Under the pieces are notes generated by a model. The model was not told the origin of the DNA. It worked only from the letters and a program-made list of their open reading frames with translations, and ran no database searches. Both the position numbers and the translations under genes were made by a program. From Pseudomonas lini (lineage in GTDB: Bacteria; Pseudomonadota; Gammaproteobacteria; Pseudomonadales; Pseudomonadaceae): a stretch of 64,000 nt of DNA. The stretch covers positions 2,604,001 to 2,668,000 of the forward strand of contig NZ_OZ061318.1 of assembly GCF_964063345.1 (NCBI RefSeq). The letters are read 5' to 3'. Shown one piece after another: positions 22,713-30,812 of this stretch. The stretch's first letter is position 1. Each line of letters starts with the position of its first letter.

Positions 22713-25700
22713 ATGCCCAGATGGCCGACCGTGCTTTTTTTGCTGTCGCTGATGACCTGGACCGCAACGGCTGGCGCGTTGACTCTTACCGACGAAGAAC
22801 GTAGCTGGCTGACGGCTCACCCGGAATTGCGCCTGGGCGTTGACGCGTCCTGGCCGCCGTTTGAGTTTCGCGACGAACATGGGCGTTATCAAGGCCTGGC
22901 AGCAGACTACATCAACGTCATCCGTCAACGGCTGGCCATCAAACTCACGCCCATTGAGCCGGTCAGCTGGACCGAAGTCTTGCAGCAGGCCAAACAAGGC
23001 AAGCTAGACATCTTGCCGGGCATCATGTCGACTCCCGAACGCCAGACGTATCTGTCGTTCACCCGCCCCTATCTCGACTTTCCGATAGTTATTCTGGCTC
23101 ACGTCGGAGGCCCCCAACCGCGCAAACTCGAAGACCTGTACGGGCTGAAGATCGCCGTGGTGGAAAACTATGCCCCCCACGAACTGTTGCGTAGCCACCA
23201 TCCCGACTTGAATCTGGTGGCGATGCCCAACGTCAGCTCGGCGCTGCAGGCGCTCGCCACCGACGCCGTGGACGCCGTAGTGGGCGATCTTGCCTCCAGT
23301 GTCTGGAGCCTGCGCCAGCTCAAGCTCGACGGGCTCTATGTCAGCGGTGAAACACCCTATCGCTACCAATTGGCGATGGCCGTTCCTCCGAACAACAAGC
23401 TGCTGGTCAGCATCCTGGACAAAGTCCTGGCAGACATGACCCCGAGTGAAATCAGTGCCATCCAGGAACACTGGATCGGTAACGTCCTGGACCATCGAAC
23501 CTTCTGGCTCGACGTGCTGAGTTACGGCCTGCCAGGATTACTGTTTCTCATGATCGTGCTGGCAGTGGTTATCCGGATCAACCGCCGTCTCAGCTCTGAA
23601 ATTGCCCGTCGGGTCGCTCTGGAACAGGAGCTGCGCAGCAGCGAATACCATTACCGCGGGCTGGTGGAGAGCCTTTCAGCCATTGCTTGGGAAGCACGGA
23701 TCAGCGACTACACCTACAGCTACGTGTCACCTCATGCCCAGGATCTCCTTGGTTATCCCCTGCCCCATTGGCTGATTCCGGGCTTCTGGCGCAACATCAT
23801 TCACCCCGCGGATCTGACCCGCGCCCAGACCTTCTGCGACCGTGAAGTGGCGGCCGGGCGCGATCACAGCGTCGATTATCGGGTCATCACCGCTGACGGC
23901 CGTTGCCTGTGGGTCCGCGACATCGTCAGCCTGATCGAGCACGCCCATGAACCGGTACTGCGCGGACTGATGATCGACATCAGCGAAGCCAAGCGCACTG
24001 AAGAGGCGCTGCGCCTGTCGGAGCAGAAGTTCGCTTCAGTGTTCCAGCAATGCCCGGATATTCTGGTGATCGCGCGGCTTTCCGACGGTTGTCTGCTGGA
24101 GGTCAACGAAGCGTTCGAAGAACAGATCGGCCTCAAGGCCGAAGACGTCATAGGCCAGACCGCCACCGACCTGAACATCTGGGGCGTACCCGGCGTGGGG
24201 CCGGGTTTATTGCAACGGTTGCAGGCCGGCAGCATCCGCAATCTGGAGATGCCCTTTCGCCGCAGCAATGGCCAGGTGTTTACCGGCCTGATTTCTGCCG
24301 AGCCTTTCGACCTCGATACGACCCCGGCCCTGGTGGTCGTCGTGCGGGATATCAGTCAACTCAAGGAAACCCAACAACAGCTGCAAACCTCCGAGGAGAA
24401 ATTCGCCAAGGCCTTTCATGCCTCTCCCGACGGCTTGCTCCTGTCCCGGCAGAGCGACGGCTTGTTGCTGGAAGTGAACGAAGGCTTCAGCCGTATTACC
24501 GGCTTCAACAGCGCGATGTCCGTGGATCGCTCGGCCCTGGACCTGGGGATCTGGGTCAATCTCAACGAGCGCAAACAGATGCTCGAACTGTTGCACCGGG
24601 ACGGTTTCGTCCGCGACTTCAGTTGCCACATTCGCCGCAAAGACGGGCAGATCCGGCTCTGCGAGGTTTCAAGCCGGCCGTTGCCCATTGGCGATGAAGA
24701 TTGCATGCTGACCATTGCCCGGGACATTACCGAGCGACATCTGATGCAGGAGAAACTGCAACAGGCCGCCACGGTGTTCGAGAGCACTGCCGAAGGCGTA
24801 TTGATCACCGACACCCAACAGCACATCAGCGCGGTCAATCGTGCCTTCACCGAAATTACCGGCTACAGCGAGAGCGAAGCGCTGGGCCACACCCCTCGCC
24901 TGCTCGCCTCGGGCCTGCATGACAGCGCATTTTATGCGGCGATGTGGCATCAATTGACCGCCGACGGTCATTGGCAAGGCGAGATCTCCAACCGGCGCAA
25001 GAATGGCGAGCTCTACCCGAGCTGGCTGACCATCAGTGCGGTGCGCAACCGAGACAAACTCATCACCCACTTTGTTGCGGTGTTCGCAGACATTTCCAGC
25101 CTCAAACACGCGCAAGCCAAACTCGACTACCAGGCGCACCACGACCCGTTGACGGGCCTGCCAAACCGCACGCTGTTCGAGAGTCGGCTGTTGACGGCAC
25201 TGAACAGCCAGCAGGAAAACGGTGGCCAAGGCGCGGTGCTGTTCCTCGACCTGGACCGTTTCAAACACATCAACGACAGCCTCGGCCACCCGGTTGGCGA
25301 CCTGCTGCTCAAAGGCATTGCCGTGCGCCTCAAGGAGCAACTGCGCGATATCGATACCGTAGCGCGGCTGGGTGGCGACGAATTCATCATCCTGCTCCCT
25401 GGCCTGCAACAATCCAGCGATGCCGACAACATTGCCACCAAGCTGCTCAATTGCTTCGCCGCCCCTTTCCAGGCCGGCGAGCACGAGTTTTTCATCAGCG
25501 CCAGCATCGGCACCAGCCTGTACCCCAAGGACGGCTGCGACGTTGCCACACTGGTCAAGAACGCCGATGCCGCGATGTATCGCTCCAAGGCCAAGGGCCG
25601 TAACCGGGTTGAAAGCTACACTCGCGACCTCACCGCCCAAGCCAGCGAGCGCGTGGCGCTGGAACATGAACTGCGGCGTGCCATCGAGCGCAATGAGCTG

Positions 25701-26459
25701 TTTTTGTACTACCAGCCCAAAATCAGTCTGGACGATCATCGAGTGGTCGGCGCCGAAGCGCTGATTCGCTGGCATCACCCCACCTTCGGCGATGTGCCTC
25801 CCGAGCACTTCATTCCCCTGGCCGAAGAAAACGGCATGATTCTGCAAATCGGCGACTGGGTACTTGAGACCGCCTGCCGACAGATGTACGAGTGGAATCA
25901 GGTCTATGAATGCCTGGGCCCACTCTCGGTCAATCTGGCCGGTGCTCAACTGCGCCAGCCGAACCTGCTCGGCCGGATCGAGCAATTGCTCAAAGACAAC
26001 CACCTCAACCCCGGCTTCCTGCAACTGGAAATCACTGAAAACTTCATCATGAGCCAGGCCGAAGAGGCGCTGGCGGTGCTGCATCAACTCAAACGCCTGG
26101 GCGTGCAATTGGCAATCGACGATTTCGGCACTGGCTATTCGTCCCTGAGCTACCTCAAACGCCTGCCACTGGACATCCTCAAGATCGACCAATCCTTCGT
26201 CCGCGGCCTGCCCGACGACCCACATGACGCGGCGATTGTTCGCGCAATCATCGCCCTGGGCCGCAGCATGCAATTCACCGTCATCGCCGAGGGCGTCGAA
26301 ACCCAGGCGCAGCAGCAATTCCTGGCTGCGGAGGGCTGTGAACAGATCCAGGGTTACATCGTCAGCCTGCCCTTACCAGCGGACGAATTCGCCGCGACGT
26401 TTCTTCGTACAGCCATATTGGATTTTTCGGATAGCACAGCCGAGAAACCATCGCTATAA
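22713..26459 (+). CDS. Periplasmic-sensing PAS-GGDEF-EAL cyclic-di-GMP protein
   Basis: Inner-membrane c-di-GMP enzyme of 1248 residues. Order: signal peptide (about 1-23); a BvgS-type solute-binding domain of SBP family 3 (25-260), periplasmic; one transmembrane helix (about 270-292); four PAS/PAC sensor modules starting near 305, 430, 560 and 680; a GGDEF domain with intact GGDEF at 887-891; an EAL domain with EAL at 1015-1017 and the DDFGTGYSSLSYLKRLP signature. Both active sites look intact, so it could make and degrade c-di-GMP, though many dual proteins use only one activity. The ligand is unknown; the periplasmic domain suggests an amino-acid-like small molecule. It follows rpoD but has its own gap, with the rpoD terminator before it. 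Confidence 0.93.
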   Translation: MPRWPTVLFLLSLMTWTATAGALTLTDEERSWLTAHPELRLGVDASWPPFEFRDEHGRYQGLAADYINVIRQRLAIKLTPIEPVSWTEVLQQAKQGKLDILPGIMSTPERQTYLSFTRPYLDFPIVILAHVGGPQPRKLEDLYGLKIAVVENYAPHELLRSHHPDLNLVAMPNVSSALQALATDAVDAVVGDLASSVWSLRQLKLDGLYVSGETPYRYQLAMAVPPNNKLLVSILDKVLADMTPSEISAIQEHWIGNVLDHRTFWLDVLSYGLPGLLFLMIVLAVVIRINRRLSSEIARRVALEQELRSSEYHYRGLVESLSAIAWEARISDYTYSYVSPHAQDLLGYPLPHWLIPGFWRNIIHPADLTRAQTFCDREVAAGRDHSVDYRVITADGRCLWVRDIVSLIEHAHEPVLRGLMIDISEAKRTEEALRLSEQKFASVFQQCPDILVIARLSDGCLLEVNEAFEEQIGLKAEDVIGQTATDLNIWGVPGVGPGLLQRLQAGSIRNLEMPFRRSNGQVFTGLISAEPFDLDTTPALVVVVRDISQLKETQQQLQTSEEKFAKAFHASPDGLLLSRQSDGLLLEVNEGFSRITGFNSAMSVDRSALDLGIWVNLNERKQMLELLHRDGFVRDFSCHIRRKDGQIRLCEVSSRPLPIGDEDCMLTIARDITERHLMQEKLQQAATVFESTAEGVLITDTQQHISAVNRAFTEITGYSESEALGHTPRLLASGLHDSAFYAAMWHQLTADGHWQGEISNRRKNGELYPSWLTISAVRNRDKLITHFVAVFADISSLKHAQAKLDYQAHHDPLTGLPNRTLFESRLLTALNSQQENGGQGAVLFLDLDRFKHINDSLGHPVGDLLLKGIAVRLKEQLRDIDTVARLGGDEFIILLPGLQQSSDADNIATKLLNCFAAPFQAGEHEFFISASIGTSLYPKDGCDVATLVKNADAAMYRSKAKGRNRVESYTRDLTAQASERVALEHELRRAIERNELFLYYQPKISLDDHRVVGAEALIRWHHPTFGDVPPEHFIPLAEENGMILQIGDWVLETACRQMYEWNQVYECLGPLSVNLAGAQLRQPNLLGRIEQLLKDNHLNPGFLQLEITENFIMSQAEEALAVLHQLKRLGVQLAIDDFGTGYSSLSYLKRLPLDILKIDQSFVRGLPDDPHDAAIVRAIIALGRSMQFTVIAEGVETQAQQQFLAAEGCEQIQGYIVSLPLPADEFAATFLRTAILDFSDSTAEKPSL

Positions 26460-26474
26460 TCCGCGACCTACTGA

Positions 26475-26551
<77 letters not shown>

Positions 26552-26556
26552 TACTC

Positions 26557-26583
26557 AAAGCCGCGCATTGCGCGGCTTTCGTG
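26557..26583 (+). terminator. Intrinsic terminator after the tRNA gene
   Basis: AAAGCCGCGC-ATT-GCGCGGCTTT, a 10-bp stem with a 3-nt loop, running into TTTCGTG. It starts five bases after the tRNA CCA. Confidence 0.9.
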
Positions 26584-26611
26584 TTTCTGGTCGGCCACCG
26601 CTGATACAGTC

Positions 26612-26920
26612 CTATGGACACCGTCTCGATCCAGGACTAATGACCCCTTCGCTGTAAAGGCTTGCGTGATCCGTCTTAACTCGATTGGTGAACGCCCTTT
26701 CAGCCGGTGCAAGTTCGGGGAACTCAACCAGCAATGCCTTGTTACCCCTGGCGATGTGCTCCATCACCGCCATGGCGATGTTTTCACGCACCATCCCGAC
26801 CGAGACGTAATACATGGCCCAGGCTTGTTCGGGCGTGCAGTGGCCGATCTGCTCCTCAATCTCCTTGTAGGCTTTGTATTCGTCCGACTCCAAGTAGCAT
26901 TGGCAATCACCTTGGTACAT
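26612..26920 (-). CDS. Small hypothetical protein, 102 residues
   Basis: Not recognised. 102 residues; charged, cysteine-containing N-terminus (MYQGDCQCYLESDEY), a helical segment rich in Ala/Met/Glu (about 33-60), no signal peptide and no transmembrane helix. A strong ribosome site (GGGAAGGAG, seven bases before the ATG) supports it as a real gene. First gene of the A+T-richer patch beside the tRNA, on the opposite strand. It overlaps nothing else that is credible. Confidence 0.6.
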   Translation of the reverse strand: MYQGDCQCYLESDEYKAYKEIEEQIGHCTPEQAWAMYYVSVGMVRENIAMAVMEHIARGNKALLVEFPELAPAERAFTNRVKTDHASLYSEGVISPGSRRCP

Positions 26921-27255
26921 GATTTTTCTCCTTCCCTAGAACCTTTGTGACAACCCCAAAGTAAGTCGGCTGATAAGGGCTGTCCCTGCACCCTACGTGA
27001 TTACCAGTGCTCCAAATAAACGCGGGCTATTGCACGAAACGCACCAATTTCGCATATACAGAACCTTCCCATCAGGCGCCCTTCAGGAGTCCCGAACCGT
27101 TAGGCGCAGAGGGTATTGGTTGGCTTGAAAGAGTCCGCTTTATCCGTCTCCGAGCCCTGAAGGTCGAATTGATATAGTTTCACCTTTAATTTCTCTGCAA
27201 TACCCCCCTCACATAAAGATCCTCATAGAACAATAAAAATGATAACCCAGTCAGA
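26921..27255. other. Gene-free stretch in the tRNA-proximal patch
   Basis: 335 bp between two minus-strand genes. No open frame with a ribosome site, no strong hairpin, no repeat of the tRNA 3' end. Base composition falls towards A+T from about 27.1 kb onwards. It must hold the promoter of the 102-residue gene and any terminator of the binding-protein gene; neither could be pinned down. Confidence 0.5.
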
Positions 27256-28359
27256 TCACGTACCACTCTTCACTTTGGTCCAAACCCGAGTGCGGATTCG
27301 CTCCAACTTCAACGGCAGCGGCTCAAGTGGAACAAGTGCAGCAACGGTCTTTTTGTCTGGATAAATCCAAGGATTGTCGCGCAGTTTCTGCTCAACAAAT
27401 TCCGTGGCATCTTTATTAGCGTTAGGGTACAACGTGTGATTTGAGCTCTTGGCAATAATTTCTGGTCGCAACATATAATTAATAAATGCCATGCCTTCCT
27501 TTGGGTGGGGGGCATCTTTTAACAGAACCAGATTTTCTGACCAAACCAGCGCTCCCTCGCGAGGAAGGCTGTATGCAATCTTGCGTCCAGTATTAGTCTT
27601 CTCGTTGATGGCCTGCGCAGCAAGGGCACCATTGGCCCATCCTACAACTGCACAAATATTGCCATCAGCCAGGTCAGAGTCGATTCTGGATGAGTCGAAA
27701 TAGAGGACATAGGGACGGATCTTTAACAACAGGGCTTGAGCTTTCTGGTAATCATCCGGGTTCTTGCTGTTGCTAGGGAGCCCAAGGTAATGCAAGGCAA
27801 TTGAAATGATCTCACTTGGAGAGTCGAGCATTGCCACACCGCACGACTTGAGTTTGCTGATGTTTTCTTCTTTGAAGATCAAGTCCCAGCTATTCACCGG
27901 AGCATTATCACCCAATGCCGCTTTGACTTTATCAACGTCATAGCCAATGCCGGTAGTGCCCCATAAATAGGGAACAGCGTAGCGATTACCAGGGTCATTG
28001 ACCGCAAGCTGGGACAAGATCTCAGGATCGATGTGGGACAAATTACTCAGTTGATTACGATCCAACGGCTGAAGGACTCCCGCCTGAATCAGGCTTGGCA
28101 ACACGTTGGAGGTAGCCACAACCACGTCGTACCCCGTGCGCCCAGCCATCACTTTACTCTGCATGATTTCGGCACTGTCGAACGCATCCATATGGATGCT
28201 GGTGCCGGTTTCCTGCTCAAACTCCTTTGGGGTCTCCGGCGCAAGAAGATCGAACCAGTTATACAGATACACCCCAGTCTCTACAGCCCCCACTGATGTG
28301 CTTATCCCTGCACAGAGAAGCGAGGCGGCAAAAAGGGTTCGCAAAGGTGATTTGCTCAT
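27256..28359 (-). CDS. PotF/SpuD-like polyamine-type periplasmic binding protein
   Basis: Predicted periplasmic solute-binding protein of the spermidine/putrescine (PotD/PotF) family. 367 residues from the ATG at 28359, which has AAGGA upstream; the frame continues upstream, but the signal peptide begins here (MSKSPLRTLFAASLLCAG...VGA, cleavage near residue 26). Family blocks are VYLYNWFDLLAPETPKEFEQ, YDVVVATSNVLPSLIQAGVLQPLD, YAVPYLWGTTGIGYD and INYMLRPEIIAKSSNHTLYPNAN. No ABC permease or ATPase gene adjoins it, so it is an orphan binding protein. It is A+T-richer than the core genome and divergent from a LuxR-type regulator, which suggests a ligand-sensing pair. Confidence 0.87.
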   Translation of the reverse strand: MSKSPLRTLFAASLLCAGISTSVGAVETGVYLYNWFDLLAPETPKEFEQETGTSIHMDAFDSAEIMQSKVMAGRTGYDVVVATSNVLPSLIQAGVLQPLDRNQLSNLSHIDPEILSQLAVNDPGNRYAVPYLWGTTGIGYDVDKVKAALGDNAPVNSWDLIFKEENISKLKSCGVAMLDSPSEIISIALHYLGLPSNSKNPDDYQKAQALLLKIRPYVLYFDSSRIDSDLADGNICAVVGWANGALAAQAINEKTNTGRKIAYSLPREGALVWSENLVLLKDAPHPKEGMAFINYMLRPEIIAKSSNHTLYPNANKDATEFVEQKLRDNPWIYPDKKTVAALVPLEPLPLKLERIRTRVWTKVKSGT

Positions 28360-28431
28360 ACAACTATCCTTGTCAAGACGACATGCCTTCATGGCCATCG
28401 TGAATCCTGATCGTGAATATACCCGGCATTG

Positions 28432-28475
28432 ACGAATAGTAAATACCTACGAATACTTACTCGCGACCCACGAAT
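28432..28475. promoter_or_regulatory. Three direct ACGAAT repeats in the divergent promoter
   Basis: ACGAAT occurs at 28432-28437, 28449-28454 and 28470-28475, start-to-start 17 and 21 bp apart. The last two sit in the longer matches CCTACGAATAC and CCCACGAATCC. They lie between the divergent binding-protein and LuxR-type genes; roughly two-turn spacing would suit a regulator bound on one DNA face. Confidence 0.4.
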
Positions 28476-28498
28476 CCCTAACCCTAAAGGGGTAGAAA

Positions 28499-29288
28499 AT
28501 GCCACTCGACCTTCATAGCCTGGCTTGGCACCGATCGATTGGAAAGCTGATCATGCAGTTGAACCGTCCAGAATTCTGGAACTCACTTATTCGTACGTTA
28601 AATGAATATGTGCAAATCGATAACTGGGTCGTATTAATATTTAGCAATCAGCAAGTGCAAGTTGTCAGCCTTCCTGAAGTAGCAGATACAGAAGAGATAG
28701 ATGCATTCACTCATCGCTACGTGAAGGGGCTTTATATGCTGGATCCGTTTTATATTGCAAACCGGGAAAACCCACAGAGCGGTTTCTTTCATATGCTGGA
28801 TATTGCGCCGGAGCACTTCCTTGAAACCGAGTATTATCATCAATACTTTGCACAGTACATCTCTGTAGATGAGGCGCAGTACAATGTACAGCTTGACTCC
28901 GATAGAACGCTATGCATTTCCTTTGGTAGTAACGTCCGCTTCAATCAAGAGCAAATAACAATCCTTAATATTATCAAACCATGGGTGACTGCATTAATGC
29001 ATCAACGCATGAGTTTTGAGATTGACGTAGAAAAAGCCCCCCGAACCAACTCTGTGGCCAGAAACGATTCTCCAGCTTGGCACACAAATAACAACACGCG
29101 AAAAGGACGTTCTCAAATTATTACTTAGCGGCTTCTCTAATAAAGAGATAGCAGGAAAACTTTCCCTGTCGGCAGAAACGATAAAAGTTCACCGCCGAAA
29201 CATTTACGCCAAATTAAACATCAAGTCACAACCCGAATTATTTGCTCGATTTTTTATGCCAAAACAGGATGTTTTCCCTGCAAATTGA
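28499..29288 (+). pseudogene. LuxR-type regulator split by a frameshift at a C6 run
   Basis: The first frame encodes 209 residues (28499-29128): a sensor-like N-terminal domain of about 170 residues that then runs into an implausible tail. The DNA-binding domain continues in the +1 frame: from about 29031 to the TGA at 29286-29288 it reads TTREKDVLKLLLSGFSNKEI and then SLSAETIKVHRRNIYAKLNI, a textbook GerE/LuxR helix-turn-helix. The frames meet at an A5-G-C6 tract (29031-29042); removing one C gives one protein of about 262 residues. The N-domain does not show the invariant residues of AHL-binding LuxR proteins that I looked for. It may be a pseudogene, phase-variable or a sequencing error. 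Confidence 0.85.
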
Positions 29289-29307
29289 AGTCAGCGCTTG
29301 GCACTTT

Positions 29308-29961
29308 TCAGGCCCAAACGCTCAACGACGGAATCGCCTGCACTTGCCGCAGTCGCTCAAGCATTTCACCCGTCAACACAACCTCATAGGTGTCCGCCGG
29401 ACTGCCCCACTGCTCCACAATAGTCATGCCGTCTACTAGTAGCGCGCCCAATCCGGTAATCGTATCGGCCAATGCCTCTACGATTTGTTGAGTCCGCAGC
29501 CACACACGATCAGTAATCTCTTTAAGTTCGGCAGTTATGCGCTCGGGCGACGCTGGATCCGTATCCGGGTAGGAGATATTGCGCAGCAAGTGCCGTAACT
29601 CCCTTATTTTTGCGTAATCCTGTTCCGCTCCAAGTTCTCCATTCAGAATGGCTGTCGCTTTCGATTTATCGACGAGTTTCCTGGCTGAATGTTTTGCAGG
29701 TAATGCCTGACTCATAGCACCAGCAAAGAGGACGATCAGCCGACCTTCCAAATGTTCCTTCATGTCTTCTATCGAGAGAATTGACCGCGTCAAGGTAATG
29801 GAAGCCCCGGCCTGATGCCTCAAGTCCATGGTGACTTTCAGGGTCACATCACCCGTTTCAAAGCCCAAGGCTCGGGCAACTACGTAGTGCCCCATTTCGT
29901 GATTCGCAATCTGCAATGCATGTTCCCGTATAGCGGGAGGCATCTTCTTCATCATTTCCAT
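29308..29961 (-). CDS. Stand-alone M41 (FtsH-type)-like zinc metallopeptidase
   Basis: 217 residues with a zinc-peptidase motif HEMGH (H21, E22, H25) directly after a short N-terminus, in the context ANHEMGHYVVARALG typical of M41 FtsH proteases. A later GAEQDYAKI segment resembles the part of FtsH peptidase domains that supplies the third ligand. No AAA+ domain and no membrane segment are present, unlike FtsH, so it would be a free peptidase domain. AAGGA lies about ten bases before the ATG at 29961; an ATG two codons on is possible. Part of the accessory patch; its substrate is unknown. Confidence 0.7.
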   Translation of the reverse strand: MEMMKKMPPAIREHALQIANHEMGHYVVARALGFETGDVTLKVTMDLRHQAGASITLTRSILSIEDMKEHLEGRLIVLFAGAMSQALPAKHSARKLVDKSKATAILNGELGAEQDYAKIRELRHLLRNISYPDTDPASPERITAELKEITDRVWLRTQQIVEALADTITGLGALLVDGMTIVEQWGSPADTYEVVLTGEMLERLRQVQAIPSLSVWA

Positions 29962-30122
29962 CCCGTCACAGTCCTTAGTAGCGCATTCGACTACGAGTTA
30001 CGACACCTGTCCATGCTATCGACCATTGTTTAGCCAACCTGGATCAGACAACGGCCACGAGCACCGCGCAGGATGTGCCTGTAACATGCCTGCCCATTGA
30101 TCTGTGCCGCTGGAGACGACCT
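29962..30122. promoter_or_regulatory. Divergent promoter region, peptidase / AsnC-type regulator
   Basis: 161 bp between divergent starts. It marks the edge where the A+T-richer patch gives way to typical core composition. No clear duplicate of the tRNA-Ile2 3' end is present, so I cannot call an attachment site. Confidence 0.35.
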
Positions 30123-30584
30123 TTGCCTGACACCCGCCCGCCTGTTCTTGACGAAATCGACCGCCAATTGATCGCAGCCTTGCAGATCAATGCCCGCGAA
30201 AGCGTGGCCATGCTCGCCCGGCAACTGGGCATCGCCCGCACCACGGTGACGTCGCGTCTGGCGCGGCTGGAAAAGGCCAAGGTGATCACCGGATATGGTG
30301 TGCGCCTGGGGCAGCGCGTGGTGGATGGCGGATTGCAGGCGTATGTCGGGATTACGGTACAACCACGGTCCGGCAAGGAAGTGCTGCGGCGTCTCAGCGC
30401 CATGGCGCAGGTTCAGCAATTGTGTGCGGTGAGTGGCGAATTTGATTATGTGGCGTGGTTGCGCACCGATTCGCCGGAGCAGCTGGATCAGTTGCTGGAT
30501 CAGATTGGCAGTGTGGATGGCGTGGAGAAGACGACGACTTCGATCATCTTGAGCAGCAAGATTGATCGGGGCCAGCCGGTTTGA
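30123..30584 (+). CDS. Lrp/AsnC-family regulator next to the davBA lysine genes
   Basis: DNA-binding feast/famine regulator. 153 residues from a TTG at 30123 with GGAG seven bases upstream; the frame also opens at an ATG at 30075, but those extra residues are not Lrp-like. N-terminal helix-turn-helix (LDEIDRQLIAALQINARESVAMLARQLGIARTTVTSRL) and C-terminal ligand-binding RAM domain (AVSGEFDYVAWLRT). Upstream of davB on the same strand, matching the gene order of P. putida, so lysine or a lysine product is the likely effector (inference). Confidence 0.88.
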   Translation: MPDTRPPVLDEIDRQLIAALQINARESVAMLARQLGIARTTVTSRLARLEKAKVITGYGVRLGQRVVDGGLQAYVGITVQPRSGKEVLRRLSAMAQVQQLCAVSGEFDYVAWLRTDSPEQLDQLLDQIGSVDGVEKTTTSIILSSKIDRGQPV

Positions 30585-30618
30585 GTTTCTGCCAATTGTC
30601 TTGGGTGTCTGGTCGGGC

Positions 30619-30646
30619 CCCTTCGCGGGCAAGCCTCGCTCCTACA
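30619..30646. repeat. Single REP element
   Basis: One copy of the REP form ending GGCAAGCCTCGCTCCTACA, just after the AsnC-type gene. It belongs to the same family as the pairs at 37.0 kb and 59.2 kb but has no inverted partner here. Confidence 0.8.
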
Positions 30647-30675
30647 GATTGATTTCGTCGCAATGCCGCGCTATA

Positions 30676-30710
30676 TCGTCATAATGTATTAATGCAAATC
30701 AAAATGACGA
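30676..30710. promoter_or_regulatory. Dyad in the davB promoter region
   Basis: TCGTCAT (30676-30682) and ATGACGA (30704-30710), perfect 7-bp arms 21 bp apart across an A+T-rich centre, about 100 bp before davB. A candidate site for the adjacent Lrp/AsnC regulator. Confidence 0.4.
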
Positions 30711-30812
30711 CACATTGCGTCTTATTAACGTGTTCTACGCTCTCTAGAATGGCTGCCATCTTTTCCTATACTCAGACGCGCACTCTGCGTCAGGTCGCCA
30801 GCAAGGTCAGCC

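Noticed and set aside
24669..26318. 549-codon minus-strand frame opposite the GGDEF-EAL gene
   Set aside because: Antisense shadow; the GGDEF and EAL motifs fix the plus-strand reading.
29962..30122. Possible att repeat of the tRNA-Ile2 3' end at the far edge of the accessory patch
   Set aside because: Only short partial matches to GGTTCGAGTCC; not enough for an attachment site.
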